DNA of 64,000 nucleotides from Sulfitobacter sp. 20_GPM-1509m (lineage in GTDB: Bacteria; Pseudomonadota; Alphaproteobacteria; Rhodobacterales; Rhodobacteraceae). Every line of letters begins with the position of its first letter. The first letter of the stretch is position 1. The notes under the pieces are model-generated. The model was not told the DNA's origin. It saw only the letters and a list, made by a program, of their open reading frames with translations, and made no database searches. This document shows positions 53,985 through 63,300 of this stretch, in pieces. Both the position numbers and the translations under genes were made by a program. The stretch lies in contig NZ_KK211144.1 in assembly GCF_000620505.1 (NCBI RefSeq), forward strand, positions 129,400 through 193,399. Reading direction: 5' to 3'.

Positions 53985-55868
53985 ATGGCAAACACAACCC
54001 TCCAGGCCGGCACGGAAATTGGTATCAAAATCGATGCCAACCAATCGGACGTTGCCAACTATTCCCGCAAGGGCGATGACCTGTTCATCACGCTCAAGAA
54101 TGGCGATGTGATCACTGTCCTCGATTACTATGTGCCCACGGCGGATGGATCGCTGCACAGCCTGGTGATGGCTGACGGCACCGAGATTGCCGGTGAAGCA
54201 GGCGTGGGCGGCACCATGGATGACGCCGGTGTGATCGCGGCTGCCGTGGTTGGTGGCCTGGGACTGCTTGGCGCAGCTGGTGGCGGTGGCGACGACCCTG
54301 TTGATCCGACGGACCCAACCGATCCAACGGACCCGACTGATCCCACAGATCCGACCGATCCGACGGACCCGACCGATCCCACAGATCCGACCGATCCAAC
54401 GGACCCGACCGATCCCACAGATCCGACCGATCCAACGGACCCGACCGATCCCACAGATCCAACCGATCCAACGGACCCGACCGATCCTACAGATCCAACC
54501 GATCCTACGGACCCGACCGATCCCACAGATCCAACCGATCCTACAGATCCGACCGATCCCACAGATCCAACCGATCCTACAGATCCGACCGATCCCACAG
54601 ATCCGACTGATCCCACAGATCCAACGGACCCGACCGATCCCACAGATCCAACCGATCCAACGGACCCGACCGATCCCACAGATCCGACCGATCCAACGGA
54701 CCCGACCGATCCCACAGATCCAACCGATCCAACGGATACGGACACCCAAGGCTTCCTGGACCCCATCATCTCTGATGACGGGATCCTCGGAGACCTGACC
54801 GGAAACGACGGGCTGCTGGGTGACGTGACGGGATCTGACGGCCTGCTCGGTGACCTGGTGGGTGAGGACTCGCCGCTTGGTGATCTTGTTCAGGATCTGC
54901 TGGGACAACCGCTGCTCGGCGATGGTGTCGACGGTGAAACCGGCATTCTTGACGGGCTCGTCTCGGACACCGGCCTGCTGGGCGATGTCACCGGCAACAA
55001 TGGTATCCTGGGCGATATCACCGGCTCCGACGGGCTGCTGGGTGATCTTGTCGGCAACACCGGATCGCTGGGTGACGTCACTGGCAACGACGGACTGGTC
55101 GGTGATCTGACCGGCACCGGCCTGCTGGGTGACGGCACAGGCGGAGAGGGCACAGGCGGGCTGCTTGATGGTCTGACCGGAGAAGATGGCCTGCTGGGTG
55201 GTTTGCTGGGTGACAGCGACCTGCTTGGCGGACTGATCGGCGAGGACGGCCCGTTGGGTGATGTTCTGGGCGGTGGCGATCTGCTGGATGGCATCATCGG
55301 CGAAGATGGCCTGGTCGGTGGGCTGCTCGGCGGAGAAGGCGACCTGTTGGGTGGCCTGACCGGCGGCCTGCTGGGCGGAGAGGACGGCTTGTCCGGCACG
55401 CTCGAAGGGCTGACAGGCGGGCTTGCACCCGAACGGGGTATTCTGGACCCGGTCATCGCGGATGAGGGCCTGCTGGGTGATGTCACCGGCAACTCCGGTG
55501 TGCTGGGCGATGTAACCGGCTCGGACGGCCTGCTGGGTGATGTTGTCGGGAACGACGGTCTTCTGGCCGACGTGACAGGCGACGAAGGCCTGGTCGGTGA
55601 ACTGCTCGACACCGGACTGCTGGGTGACAGCACCGGCGAAGACGGCACCGCGGGCGGCTTGCTGGACGGTCTGCTGGACGAGGACGGACCTTTGGGTGAT
55701 GTCCTTGGCGGTGGCGACCTGCTGGATGGCCTGACCGGTGACGACGGTCTGGTCGGTGGCCTGCTCGGTGGCGGCGACCTGCTGGGCGGCACGCTGGACA
55801 GCCTGACAGATGGCAGCGATCTGCTGGGCGGCCTGACCGATGGCCTCGACGGCGCCCCGGACATCTGA
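53985..55868 (+). CDS. 627-aa prefix-domain protein with long DPT linker and Gly/Leu/Asp modules
   Basis: Paralogue of the 741-aa protein. MANTTLQAGTEIGIKIDANQ begins a prefix domain: SDVANYSRKGDDLFITLK, NGDVITVLDYYVPTADGS. A hydrophobic Gly/Ala/Leu segment (VIAAAVVGGLGLLGAAGGGG) with GAAG, reminiscent of LapG-type cleavage or retention regions, precedes 48 Asp-Pro-Thr triplets (residues 107-250). The C-terminal half has three LDPVIAD/TGxxGxLGD modules (about 258, 326 and 485) and ends GLTDGLDGAPDI. No RTX or catalytic motif. AGGAG precedes the ATG at some distance. A strong terminator follows. Export by the nearby type I system is inferred. Confidence 0.85.
   Translation: MANTTLQAGTEIGIKIDANQSDVANYSRKGDDLFITLKNGDVITVLDYYVPTADGSLHSLVMADGTEIAGEAGVGGTMDDAGVIAAAVVGGLGLLGAAGGGGDDPVDPTDPTDPTDPTDPTDPTDPTDPTDPTDPTDPTDPTDPTDPTDPTDPTDPTDPTDPTDPTDPTDPTDPTDPTDPTDPTDPTDPTDPTDPTDPTDPTDPTDPTDPTDPTDPTDPTDPTDPTDPTDPTDPTDPTDPTDPTDPTDPTDTDTQGFLDPIISDDGILGDLTGNDGLLGDVTGSDGLLGDLVGEDSPLGDLVQDLLGQPLLGDGVDGETGILDGLVSDTGLLGDVTGNNGILGDITGSDGLLGDLVGNTGSLGDVTGNDGLVGDLTGTGLLGDGTGGEGTGGLLDGLTGEDGLLGGLLGDSDLLGGLIGEDGPLGDVLGGGDLLDGIIGEDGLVGGLLGGEGDLLGGLTGGLLGGEDGLSGTLEGLTGGLAPERGILDPVIADEGLLGDVTGNSGVLGDVTGSDGLLGDVVGNDGLLADVTGDEGLVGELLDTGLLGDSTGEDGTAGGLLDGLLDEDGPLGDVLGGGDLLDGLTGDDGLVGGLLGGGDLLGGTLDSLTDGSDLLGGLTDGLDGAPDI
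54303..54734 (+). repeat. Forty-eight tandem 9-bp repeats encoding DPT
   Basis: 432 bases, 48 x 9, all encoding Asp-Pro-Thr with synonymous variation (CCG/CCC/CCA/CCT and ACG/ACC/ACA). The opposite-strand frames stay open only because of this periodicity. Confidence 0.93.
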
Positions 55869-55951
55869 TCGGAGACCCCCAGAGATGAAACGAGGATTTG
55901 GTCCCTTCTTCATGCTGCCAGCCCTGGCAGACACGAGGGGCCATTTCACTG

Positions 55952-56000
55952 GGCTGACCGGAACACCCGTGCCCCCCAGCACGTTCCGGTCAGCCTTTTT
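55952..56000 (+). terminator. Strong terminator after the 627-aa gene
   Basis: GGCTGACCGGAAC (55952-55964) pairs with GTTCCGGTCAGCC (55983-55995), a perfect 13-bp stem, then TTTTT. It separates the repeat-protein gene from the response-regulator genes. Confidence 0.92.
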
Positions 56001-56124
56001 ACCTTGTGAAGGATACGACGCATCCGCTGCCTTCCAGACCGCTCAGGGGCGCAGACGCAGATCCCACACAAAGGCGGATCCGCAACGATTGTCCGGCGTA
56101 ACCTACGACGTAGACCAGGTCGAA

Positions 56125-56427
56125 ATGAAATACACCCTGCCCCCGATCGTGACCAAACGCGAACCAGGTCCAGGCATCTGGGCCTTTCTGTTTATCGGGC
56201 TGATCTACGCCAACCTGTCGGCGGCGGTGATCTTCCTGCTGGGCGGGCATCTTGGGCTGGTGGCACTGGCCTATGTACTGGGCGGTGTCGTGGCCACGAT
56301 GGTTTCCATCCTTGTTCATGGGATGCTGCAACGGCGCGCGACACTTGCCGACGCACCGGAGCACCCTGAACATCAACGCGACACCCCGGCGCCAGGTCGC
56401 ATCCGTGAAACGGCAAAAGCCAAATGA
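56125..56427 (+). CDS. Small inner-membrane protein, 100 aa
   Basis: ATG at 56125 with AGG upstream. Two membrane segments are evident: IWAFLFIGLIYANLSAAVIFLLGG and LGLVALAYVLGGVVATMVSILVHG, then a charged C-terminus (RATLADAPEHPEHQRDTPAP). No family recognised. It is 13 bases before the first response-regulator gene and may be co-transcribed with it; readings starting upstream run through the terminator and are unlikely. Confidence 0.68.
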   Translation: MKYTLPPIVTKREPGPGIWAFLFIGLIYANLSAAVIFLLGGHLGLVALAYVLGGVVATMVSILVHGMLQRRATLADAPEHPEHQRDTPAPGRIRETAKAK

Positions 56428-56440
56428 GAAAGTCGAAAAG

Positions 56441-57406
56441 ATGAGAATTCTTGCTGTTGATGACAATCCGTTCATTCTTGATTTCCTGCCGGCCATTCTT
56501 CAGAAAACCGACTTTCGGGACGTAAGCGTCGCGGCCTCGGGTCCACAGGCGCTTGATATTCTGGCCGAAGCAGAGGCCCCGTTTGATTGCCTGCTGCTGG
56601 ACATTGAAATGCCGGAGATGGACGGGATCACCCTGTGCCGGAGAATCCGCAGCCTGGACGCCTATCACGATACCCCGATCCTGATGCTGACGTTGAAGTC
56701 GGACCCGGTGTCCATCGAACAGGCCTTTGCAGCAGGCGCCAACGACTATCTCACGAAACCTTTCGAGATCAAAGAGATGGCCACACGTTTGCGCGTGGCC
56801 AAGCGTATGACCGAAACCTCGGACAAGGCGCCACGGCTCAATCCGAACACCATGACCAGAAACGGCCTGCCCGGCATCCACAAGTTCGGACTCGAAGATC
56901 CGGTGTATGTTCTTGGCGTCAATCAGCTGGTCCTGCCGTTTTCCCTGGGCAATTACCTGTCGCAACTGTCGCGCAGCAATCTGAAGATCTGCCAGGCTTT
57001 CGCCGTAAAGATCGACGATATCGACGCGTTGTATCGCAATGGCACAAGCCGCGAATTTGTCAGCGCCATAGCTGCTGCTGCGCAGGCAATTGCAGAGGTT
57101 GTGGACCGTACCCAACTTTTGATGGCCTATGCCGGAGACGGTACAATTCTGGGCATCGTCACCGAAGAACACCCACCGGTCTGGCACGAGCTTGAGGACC
57201 GGCTTCAGTCCGCTTTGGACAACATGGACCTGCGTGACGACGATGGCCGACAGATGAAAGTCACACTGTCGGTCGGTCGACCTGTCCACCCGTCGGCCAA
57301 CAAGACCCAGAGGGTCAAGTTTACCTTTGACCGCGTGGTTCGTCTTGCAGAAGCCCGCCAGGCGACAAAATTCAAAGCGAACGAGAACGAGGTGCGCAGT
57401 CTCTGA
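56441..57406 (+). CDS. Response regulator with degenerate GGDEF-like output domain
   Basis: 321 aa. Receiver residues 1-125: ILAVDDNPFILDFLPAIL, phosphoacceptor in CLLLDIEMPEMDG, and NDYLTKPFEIKEMA. The C-terminal half (about 150-310) follows the GGDEF fold pattern (FAVKIDDIDALYRNGTSREF, TQLLMAYAGDGTILGIV, MKVTLSVGRPVHP, FDRVVRLAEARQA) but has AGDGT instead of GG(D/E)EF, so catalysis is unlikely. It may bind c-di-GMP or a protein. A paralogue is encoded 175 bases downstream. It is separated from the 627-aa gene by a terminator. Confidence 0.85.
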   Translation: MRILAVDDNPFILDFLPAILQKTDFRDVSVAASGPQALDILAEAEAPFDCLLLDIEMPEMDGITLCRRIRSLDAYHDTPILMLTLKSDPVSIEQAFAAGANDYLTKPFEIKEMATRLRVAKRMTETSDKAPRLNPNTMTRNGLPGIHKFGLEDPVYVLGVNQLVLPFSLGNYLSQLSRSNLKICQAFAVKIDDIDALYRNGTSREFVSAIAAAAQAIAEVVDRTQLLMAYAGDGTILGIVTEEHPPVWHELEDRLQSALDNMDLRDDDGRQMKVTLSVGRPVHPSANKTQRVKFTFDRVVRLAEARQATKFKANENEVRSL

Positions 57407-57581
57407 CGGTGAGCACCTGAACCGAATACCTGCCAAATGTCCCACCAGACGATCCCTGCTCCGCCCCGTCGAACAGGCCGCCTGGTGTGGTAACGAGTAC
57501 CCCAGAACACCAAACCGATTTTTACGTCACATCATTTTTTTCGCGGATTTTTTAAGCCGCACACAGCCGTGTTAGGGACCC

Positions 57582-58520
57582 ATGAAAATTCTGGCCGTCG
57601 ATGACAATCAGCTCACACTCGACTTGTTGTCCCAATTGACCGGGCAACTGGGTTTTCATGACGTCACAACCGCATCCTCCGGCGAAGACGCGCTTGAGCT
57701 GATCGGGCGCGACGCAGCGCCGTTCGACTGCCTGCTGTTCGATATCATGATGACGGGGATGAACGGCATTGAATTGTGCAGCCTGGTGCGCGCCCTGCCC
57801 GCCTACCAGCACACGCCGATCATCATGCTGACCTCGATGACTGACAGGGACTATGTGGATCGCGCCTTCAAGGCGGGGGCGACAGATTACGCCAACAAGC
57901 CTTTCCATATTTCAGAGCTCGGCGCGCGGTTGCGCATCGCAAAGCAGATCCGGGACGCTCACAATGCCCATACATCGCAGAACCCGCTTGCCATAGACGC
58001 AAAGCAAAGCCTGTCCCAAAGCTTCACGATCACCGGCTTTCCCGGGTTGATCAGCTATGATGCTCTGGGCAACTACCTGCTGCAACTGTCCCAGGCGGGG
58101 CTTGCCGGATCGCAGGTGGAAGCTGTGAAAATCCATCGGATCGATGCCATTCATGCAAGGACGTCTTCCGACGAATTCTCCTATGCCCTGGGTGAAGTGG
58201 CGGACGCTATCAGCAGCGCCCTGATGACCCAGAACGCCATGATGGCCTATGCCGGAAACGGTGCATTCTTGATTGTGCGGGGCAGAACCGGAATGATGTC
58301 TTCGGTTGAACTGGAAACAGAGATCCAGAACCTGCTGGATGACAAGGGGACCGAATACGACAACGGTGATCCTCTGGATCTGGATATTTCGATTGGCAAT
58401 CCGATCCTCCCACGGCTCAACGCCACAAAACCGGCGCGCGATGTCTTCGAACGCGCGCTTGCAAGGGCCGAGCAACGCATGGCCCAACAGACGGGCCATG
58501 CTACGACACTCCAAGCTTAA
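57582..58520 (+). CDS. Response regulator with degenerate GGDEF-like output domain (paralogue)
   Basis: 312 aa with AGGGA upstream of the ATG. Receiver: ILAVDDNQLTLDLLSQLTG, LLFDIMMTGMNGIELC, TDYANKPFHISELG. C-terminal half: VKIHRIDAIHARTSSDEF, NAMMAYAGNGAFLIVRG where GGDEF would be, LDISIGNPILP, and FERALARAEQRMA. The same layout and spacing as the preceding regulator suggest duplication. No HTH. It may act by protein contact or nucleotide binding. Confidence 0.85.
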   Translation: MKILAVDDNQLTLDLLSQLTGQLGFHDVTTASSGEDALELIGRDAAPFDCLLFDIMMTGMNGIELCSLVRALPAYQHTPIIMLTSMTDRDYVDRAFKAGATDYANKPFHISELGARLRIAKQIRDAHNAHTSQNPLAIDAKQSLSQSFTITGFPGLISYDALGNYLLQLSQAGLAGSQVEAVKIHRIDAIHARTSSDEFSYALGEVADAISSALMTQNAMMAYAGNGAFLIVRGRTGMMSSVELETEIQNLLDDKGTEYDNGDPLDLDISIGNPILPRLNATKPARDVFERALARAEQRMAQQTGHATTLQA

Positions 58521-58521
58521 A

Positions 58522-58555
58522 ACCCCTCTCACAGGTAACGCGACCATAGAGGGGT
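58522..58555 (-). terminator. Hairpin between the response regulator and the oxidoreductase gene
   Basis: ACCCCTCT (58522-58529) and AGAGGGGT (58548-58555). Read on the minus strand it is followed by TTTTAAG, so it probably ends the oxidoreductase transcript. Confidence 0.6.
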
Positions 58556-58581
58556 CAGGTCGCGGACAGGACAGTCCGCGT

Positions 58582-59478
58582 TCAGCTTCCGGCGTCAGGC
58601 CAGACCAACGAGCGGTGCACATGCATGCCCGTCAACGCGCCATCCCCTACGGCAAGCGATACGGAACTTGGGGCGACAGCCACGTCGCCACAGGCAAACA
58701 CGCCCGGCACAGAGGTCTCTTTCGAGCCACTCACTGCAATCATCTGCCCCATCGGGTTTTCCGCAAGGGCGCAGCCCAAGGTGGCGGGCAGCGTGCTGGC
58801 CGGTGACATGCGCGTTGCGGTAAACAGACCCGCAAAGGAAAGCTGGCGACCGTCCGTCAGCCGCACGTCGGCCTCGTTCTCAACGGCAGCGATCGGCGTA
58901 TCGACGACGGTGATCCCCTTTTGCTCCAACCTCTGACGTTCGGCGTTTTCCAGTGTCACGACACCGTTTGCCAGCAACGTGATGGTGCCCCACTCGGTCA
59001 GAAGCTCGGCCTGATGCACCGACGCCGGACCCGAGGCGATCACGCCGATAGCACCTTTGTCCAGCTCATACCCGTGGCAATAGGGACAGTGAAAGACTGA
59101 CCTGCCCCACCGCTCGGCCAGCCCTGCAATCCGGGGCAACTGGTCGGTCACGCCGGTGGCAAACAGGATGCGGCGACCGTGGTGCGGCTCTCCGTCGGAC
59201 GATGTCACGACAAAACCGTCGCGCGCGCCGGTGACCGCGGTGGCTTCGCCCTCTGTCCAGATCAGCGTCGGATAGGCCTCCAGTTCGGTGCGGGCCTTGC
59301 GGGCGATAACCGCCGGATCAACGCCATCCTGCCCAAGAAAGCCGTGCGAATGGGCGGCCGTCCGGTTGCGTCTTTGCCCCGCGTCGATGACCAGCACCGA
59401 TCTGCGCGCGCGAAGGAGTTGCAGGGAAGCGGCCATGCCGGCGTAGCTCCCTCCGATAACAATAACATCATGGACCAT
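58582..59478 (-). CDS. NAD(P)/FAD-dependent oxidoreductase, thioredoxin-reductase-like
   Basis: 298 aa. DVIVIGGSYAGMAASLQLLR is the FAD Rossmann motif, FATGVTDQLP is the second ATG motif, and FHCPYCHGYE carries a CxxC redox pair typical of thioredoxin-reductase-like proteins. VFACGDVAVAPSSVSLAVGDG closes the FAD site. It overlaps the Rrf2-type regulator gene by one base (TGATG), so the two form an operon sensing redox or metal stress. Substrate unknown. Confidence 0.9.
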   Translation of the reverse strand: MVHDVIVIGGSYAGMAASLQLLRARRSVLVIDAGQRRNRTAAHSHGFLGQDGVDPAVIARKARTELEAYPTLIWTEGEATAVTGARDGFVVTSSDGEPHHGRRILFATGVTDQLPRIAGLAERWGRSVFHCPYCHGYELDKGAIGVIASGPASVHQAELLTEWGTITLLANGVVTLENAERQRLEQKGITVVDTPIAAVENEADVRLTDGRQLSFAGLFTATRMSPASTLPATLGCALAENPMGQMIAVSGSKETSVPGVFACGDVAVAPSSVSLAVGDGALTGMHVHRSLVWPDAGS

Positions 59479-59924
59479 CAGGTTTCTTTCTGGTTTCGCC
59501 GGGCGGCATGTCGCAGCGTGAAATCTGCGGCAAGGTCGGCCAGGGTGATCTCTCCGAAACGTTTGAGCAACAGCGCCTCGGCTTCGGCAAAGCTTTGGTC
59601 CAGCGCCGCGTTAACGGTCTGTTCGACCAGGCAGTCCGGCAGTTCATTGCGATTTCCAACAGCGAAAAGCGCAGGCTCGCCCAAGGCATCATGCAGTTGC
59701 CGCAACGAGACGACGGACAGGTCCGCCGTAATGCGCCAACCTCCCGCGTGCCCCCTGTCCGACGCCACGATCCCGGCCTGGCGCAGGAAGCCCATGCTGC
59801 GTCGGACGACCACGGGATTGGTGCCCAGACATTTTGCGAGATCGTCGGAGGTCATGGGACCATCATGCTCTGCCATATGGAGAAGCGCATGAAGGACGGA
59901 GGAAAGGCGGCTGTCACGTTTCAT
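59478..59924 (-). CDS. Rrf2-family transcriptional regulator
   Basis: 148 aa. HTH and wing: SVLHALLHMAEHDGPMTSDDLAKCLGTNP, VVRRSMGFLRQAGIVASDRGHAGGW (in part). The Fe-S-type triple Cys of IscR/RirA is not clear; only single Cys residues are seen, so a thiol or redox-responsive mode is likelier. Controls presumably its own operon with the oxidoreductase. Start ATG at 59924 has no strong ribosome site. Confidence 0.88.
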   Translation of the reverse strand: MKRDSRLSSVLHALLHMAEHDGPMTSDDLAKCLGTNPVVVRRSMGFLRQAGIVASDRGHAGGWRITADLSVVSLRQLHDALGEPALFAVGNRNELPDCLVEQTVNAALDQSFAEAEALLLKRFGEITLADLAADFTLRHAARRNQKET

Positions 59925-60399
59925 GTAACATCAATAGTTATGATTCGCGCCGAATGTCAACCAAGCCACGGCAATCGGGGAAACCTCTTCTGTGCTCCAC
60001 GATGCGGAAGATGTCGCAAATCCAGTCGCTTATCCAGAAGAGCTCAATCAAAGGTTCGCGAAAAATCAAGGATGTGGGAATCGGCAAGCAGCAGGGAAGA
60101 AGCAAACTTGGACCAGCCCACTGAAGGTGACCAAGAAAACGGCTGGGCCAGTTGAACGTGAGATAGTTATTACAGCCGAGAGGCACCCTGCCGGCACCAA
60201 TGGAGCCTGAACGGATCAGACAAACCCGCCTTTGTTTCCAAACAGATAGGGCAACTTCTACACCTGAACGGCCCGGAACAAGGGGCCGGATCAGCATTGA
60301 CGAAACCAAACACCCGACCTTCCACGAGAGCAGGTCATGCAGTATGAATGTTTACAGGTCCAACGTGCCAAAAATTCCAACTGCGAACACTGAATTCTT
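59925..60399. other. Gene-free interval ahead of the MurF-like fusion gene
   Basis: 475 bases with lower GC and no convincing gene; short open frames lack ribosome sites and motifs. The MurF-like gene's ATG has no clear Shine-Dalgarno sequence, so a long leader or alternative start is possible. I see no transposase or inverted repeat. Confidence 0.55.
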
Positions 60400-63300
60400 A
60401 TGAAAACCAATGCCGTATCGAAGTTTTTGGATGAATTCGCCTCGCGGGTGTCCTCTCTTCCCGCACCTTATCCGCGCTTTGTTGTCTTTGTTTCTGCGAC
60501 GGATGGTGACAGTCGGGCGCGGGTCAGAACGATCACGGCATCTACTCTGGCTGAATTGCGCGAACGGCTGCAGGAAAAAGGCCCGCTGCAAATGCTTGGC
60601 GCACGTCATGTGCGTTTGGACTGGGCGACCTCGGTACAGGCAGTACCCTTTGCCACCTACATTGCCGCCTTGAAGAAGGTGAAACGCAACTACAGCCGCA
60701 AGGGTCTGTCTCTGGATACGGATTTCCAGCATGCGATTACCGAAGGTGAATTGAACGGCAGCGCCCTGCTTTATCAAGGCGCGCAGGTTCCGCATTGCGA
60801 AATCAACCTCAACAACTTCGGGATCTACTGGAAAAGGCGGTTTGGCAAAACGTTTGAAGTTCCCAAAGAGACCGACACCGTCCATCTCTTCTCGACTGAC
60901 GGGATGTTCCGGGATGGCGACAGCGACGAAATTGTAAACCTCGAACCGTCCGGGCCGAATGGTGGTCGGCGTATTTTCGACCTTATGCAACCTGCCAATC
61001 TGGATTTTCTGATAGATGAAAGTGCCGGGTACCTCGCGGCCCAGGTGAACGAGAACGGCATGTTTCATTATGGCAGGCATCCCTGCTTTGACCGTCCGAT
61101 CAACCACTACAACACATTGCGCCATGCCAGCAGCACCTATGCGCTGTGTGAAGCCTATGAGGTGTCCCAACGCGATGATCTTCGCGAGGCCATTGATCGG
61201 TCGTTAAGGCAGATCGCGAAAAACCTTGTCAAATACAGCCATGGGCCGGACGGCGCTTCTGCCTTTCTGATGGACACGGGCAAGGAAGTAAAACTTGGCG
61301 GCAACGCCGTTGCCATTCTGGCGTGCTGCAAGTTTTTCGAGGTGACAGGCGACAAAACCGTACTTGAGCTGGCACGTCGGCTGGGCAACGGCATCTTGTC
61401 GATGCAGCGGTCGGACGGCAGCTTTTGCCACGTTCTGGATGCGGACACCCTGACCCCGAAAGAGGACTTTCGCACGGTCTATTATGACGGAGAAGCCGCA
61501 TTCGGACTGATGCGGCTTTACGGTGCCACAGGCGATCAGCGCTGGCTGGATGCGACCCGACGTGCCGTCGATTATTTCATCGCCAAGGATTATTGGCAGT
61601 ACAACGATCACTGGCTGGCGTATTGCGTCAACGAACTGTCACGTCATTACACCGACCCGAAATACATCGCGTTCGGCATCCGCAACGTCCGGGACTACTT
61701 GCCTTTTATCCGCGAGCGGATCACGACCTTTCCGACCCTGCTGGAGTTGTGTTGTGCCACACGACTGCTGCTGCAAAGAGCGCTGCAGGACGCATCATTG
61801 ACCCCGATCATCGACGCGCTGGATCTTCATGCGTTTCGCGAGGCGATGGAACATCGGGCGCAATATCTGACCAACGGGTTCTTTTTTCCCGAAGTTGCGA
61901 TGTATTTCCGGAATCCGGCTTCTGTCACCGGAAGCTTTTTCATTCGCCATCACGGCTTTCGGGTGCGCATCGACGATGTCGAACACTATCTGTCCGGCCT
62001 GATCGCCTATCGGTCCTATCTGAAAGAGCGGGACAGCTTTATCAACCTTTGCGATCAGCAAAAGCGAAGACAGGTCGGAAAACCGGGACAGGCGCGCTGG
62101 ACAACCCAAAGTATCACCGACCTTCTGCCGGGGTCGGAATGGCTGCGCCCACCGTCGGCCAGCCAGGAATTGAACGGCGTTTCCACGTTCGCCCCAAGCT
62201 TTCGCGCCGATGACATCGTATTTGCGCGGCATCCGGAGGACCGGTTCGGAATTCCCTATAAAGAGCTTGAAGACAGCCAGATTTTTCCACGCCTTGCCAT
62301 CGTGAGCCGCCCCGAAGGCGCATCCGTCAAAGCCGGGTCCGTATTACGCGTTCCCGATATGAGCGCAGCTCTGATTGCACTGGCACATGATGCGCGCAGG
62401 TCGCTCGCTGCCCCGGTTGTCGGCATTACAGGCAGCGCAGGAAAGACCACCGTAACCTCAATGATTGCCCATTGTCTTGGCGCAGTCGGCAAGGTTCACG
62501 CCACGCGCTTCAGCGCGAATATGGTGCGCGGCCTTGCCTGGAACCTGTGTTGCGCCCCCACCGATACGGAATACTGTATTCTTGAGATGGCGATCGGACA
62601 GATGCAAGAGAACACCCGACTGGCGCGCCCGGACATTGCAGTGTTCACCAACATCCATCCCGCACATCTGATCTATCACAAAGACACGGCCACCATTGCT
62701 GACAAAAAAGCGCGCATATTTACCGAGATGCCCGACAATGGCGTGGCGATCCTGAACCGGGATATGAACGAATACGAGATCGTAGAGGCCGCGGCAAAGA
62801 ACAAGGGCCTGAAAATCGTAACCTATGGCTGGTCGGACACGGCCAACATTTTTCCGGTATCCCCGGCCCATTCGGCATCACAGATCACGCTGAGTGTCTT
62901 CGGAGAACACCATACAGTGCCAACCCTGAGCGCGGGGCGCTATGCGATCGATAACACGATGGCGGTGGCTGCGGTCGTCCGTGTACTGGACCAACCGGTC
63001 GGGCCGGTGCTTGCGCATCTGACGACTTTTGCAAAAGATGTCGGGCGTGGCCAGGTTATCGAACTGGCTGTCGCAAAGGGTTTCGCGAAAATTCTGGATC
63101 ATTCCTATAACGCAAACCCGGCATCAATGCGCGCGGCGCTGGATGACATGCTTGCGATGCCTTGCGATGGGAAACGGGTGGCCATTCTTGGGGATATGGC
63201 TGAACTTGGCGAAGAGAGCGACGCAGCACATGCCGCGCTTATCCACCTGCTCAGAGAGAAGCAGTTGGATAGCGTTTATCTTGTCGGCGACGCGTTCAAG

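Noticed and set aside
54303..54734. Possible CRISPR array or noncoding satellite
   Set aside because: The unit is 9 bp without spacers and stays in the frame of a gene with conserved flanks.
53979..55982. Minus-strand frame of 667 codons across the 627-aa gene
   Set aside because: Created by DPT codon periodicity and the lack of stop codons in the repeats; no start context.
59925..60399. Insertion-sequence remnant ahead of the MurF-like gene
   Set aside because: No transposase motif, inverted repeats or target-site duplication could be found.
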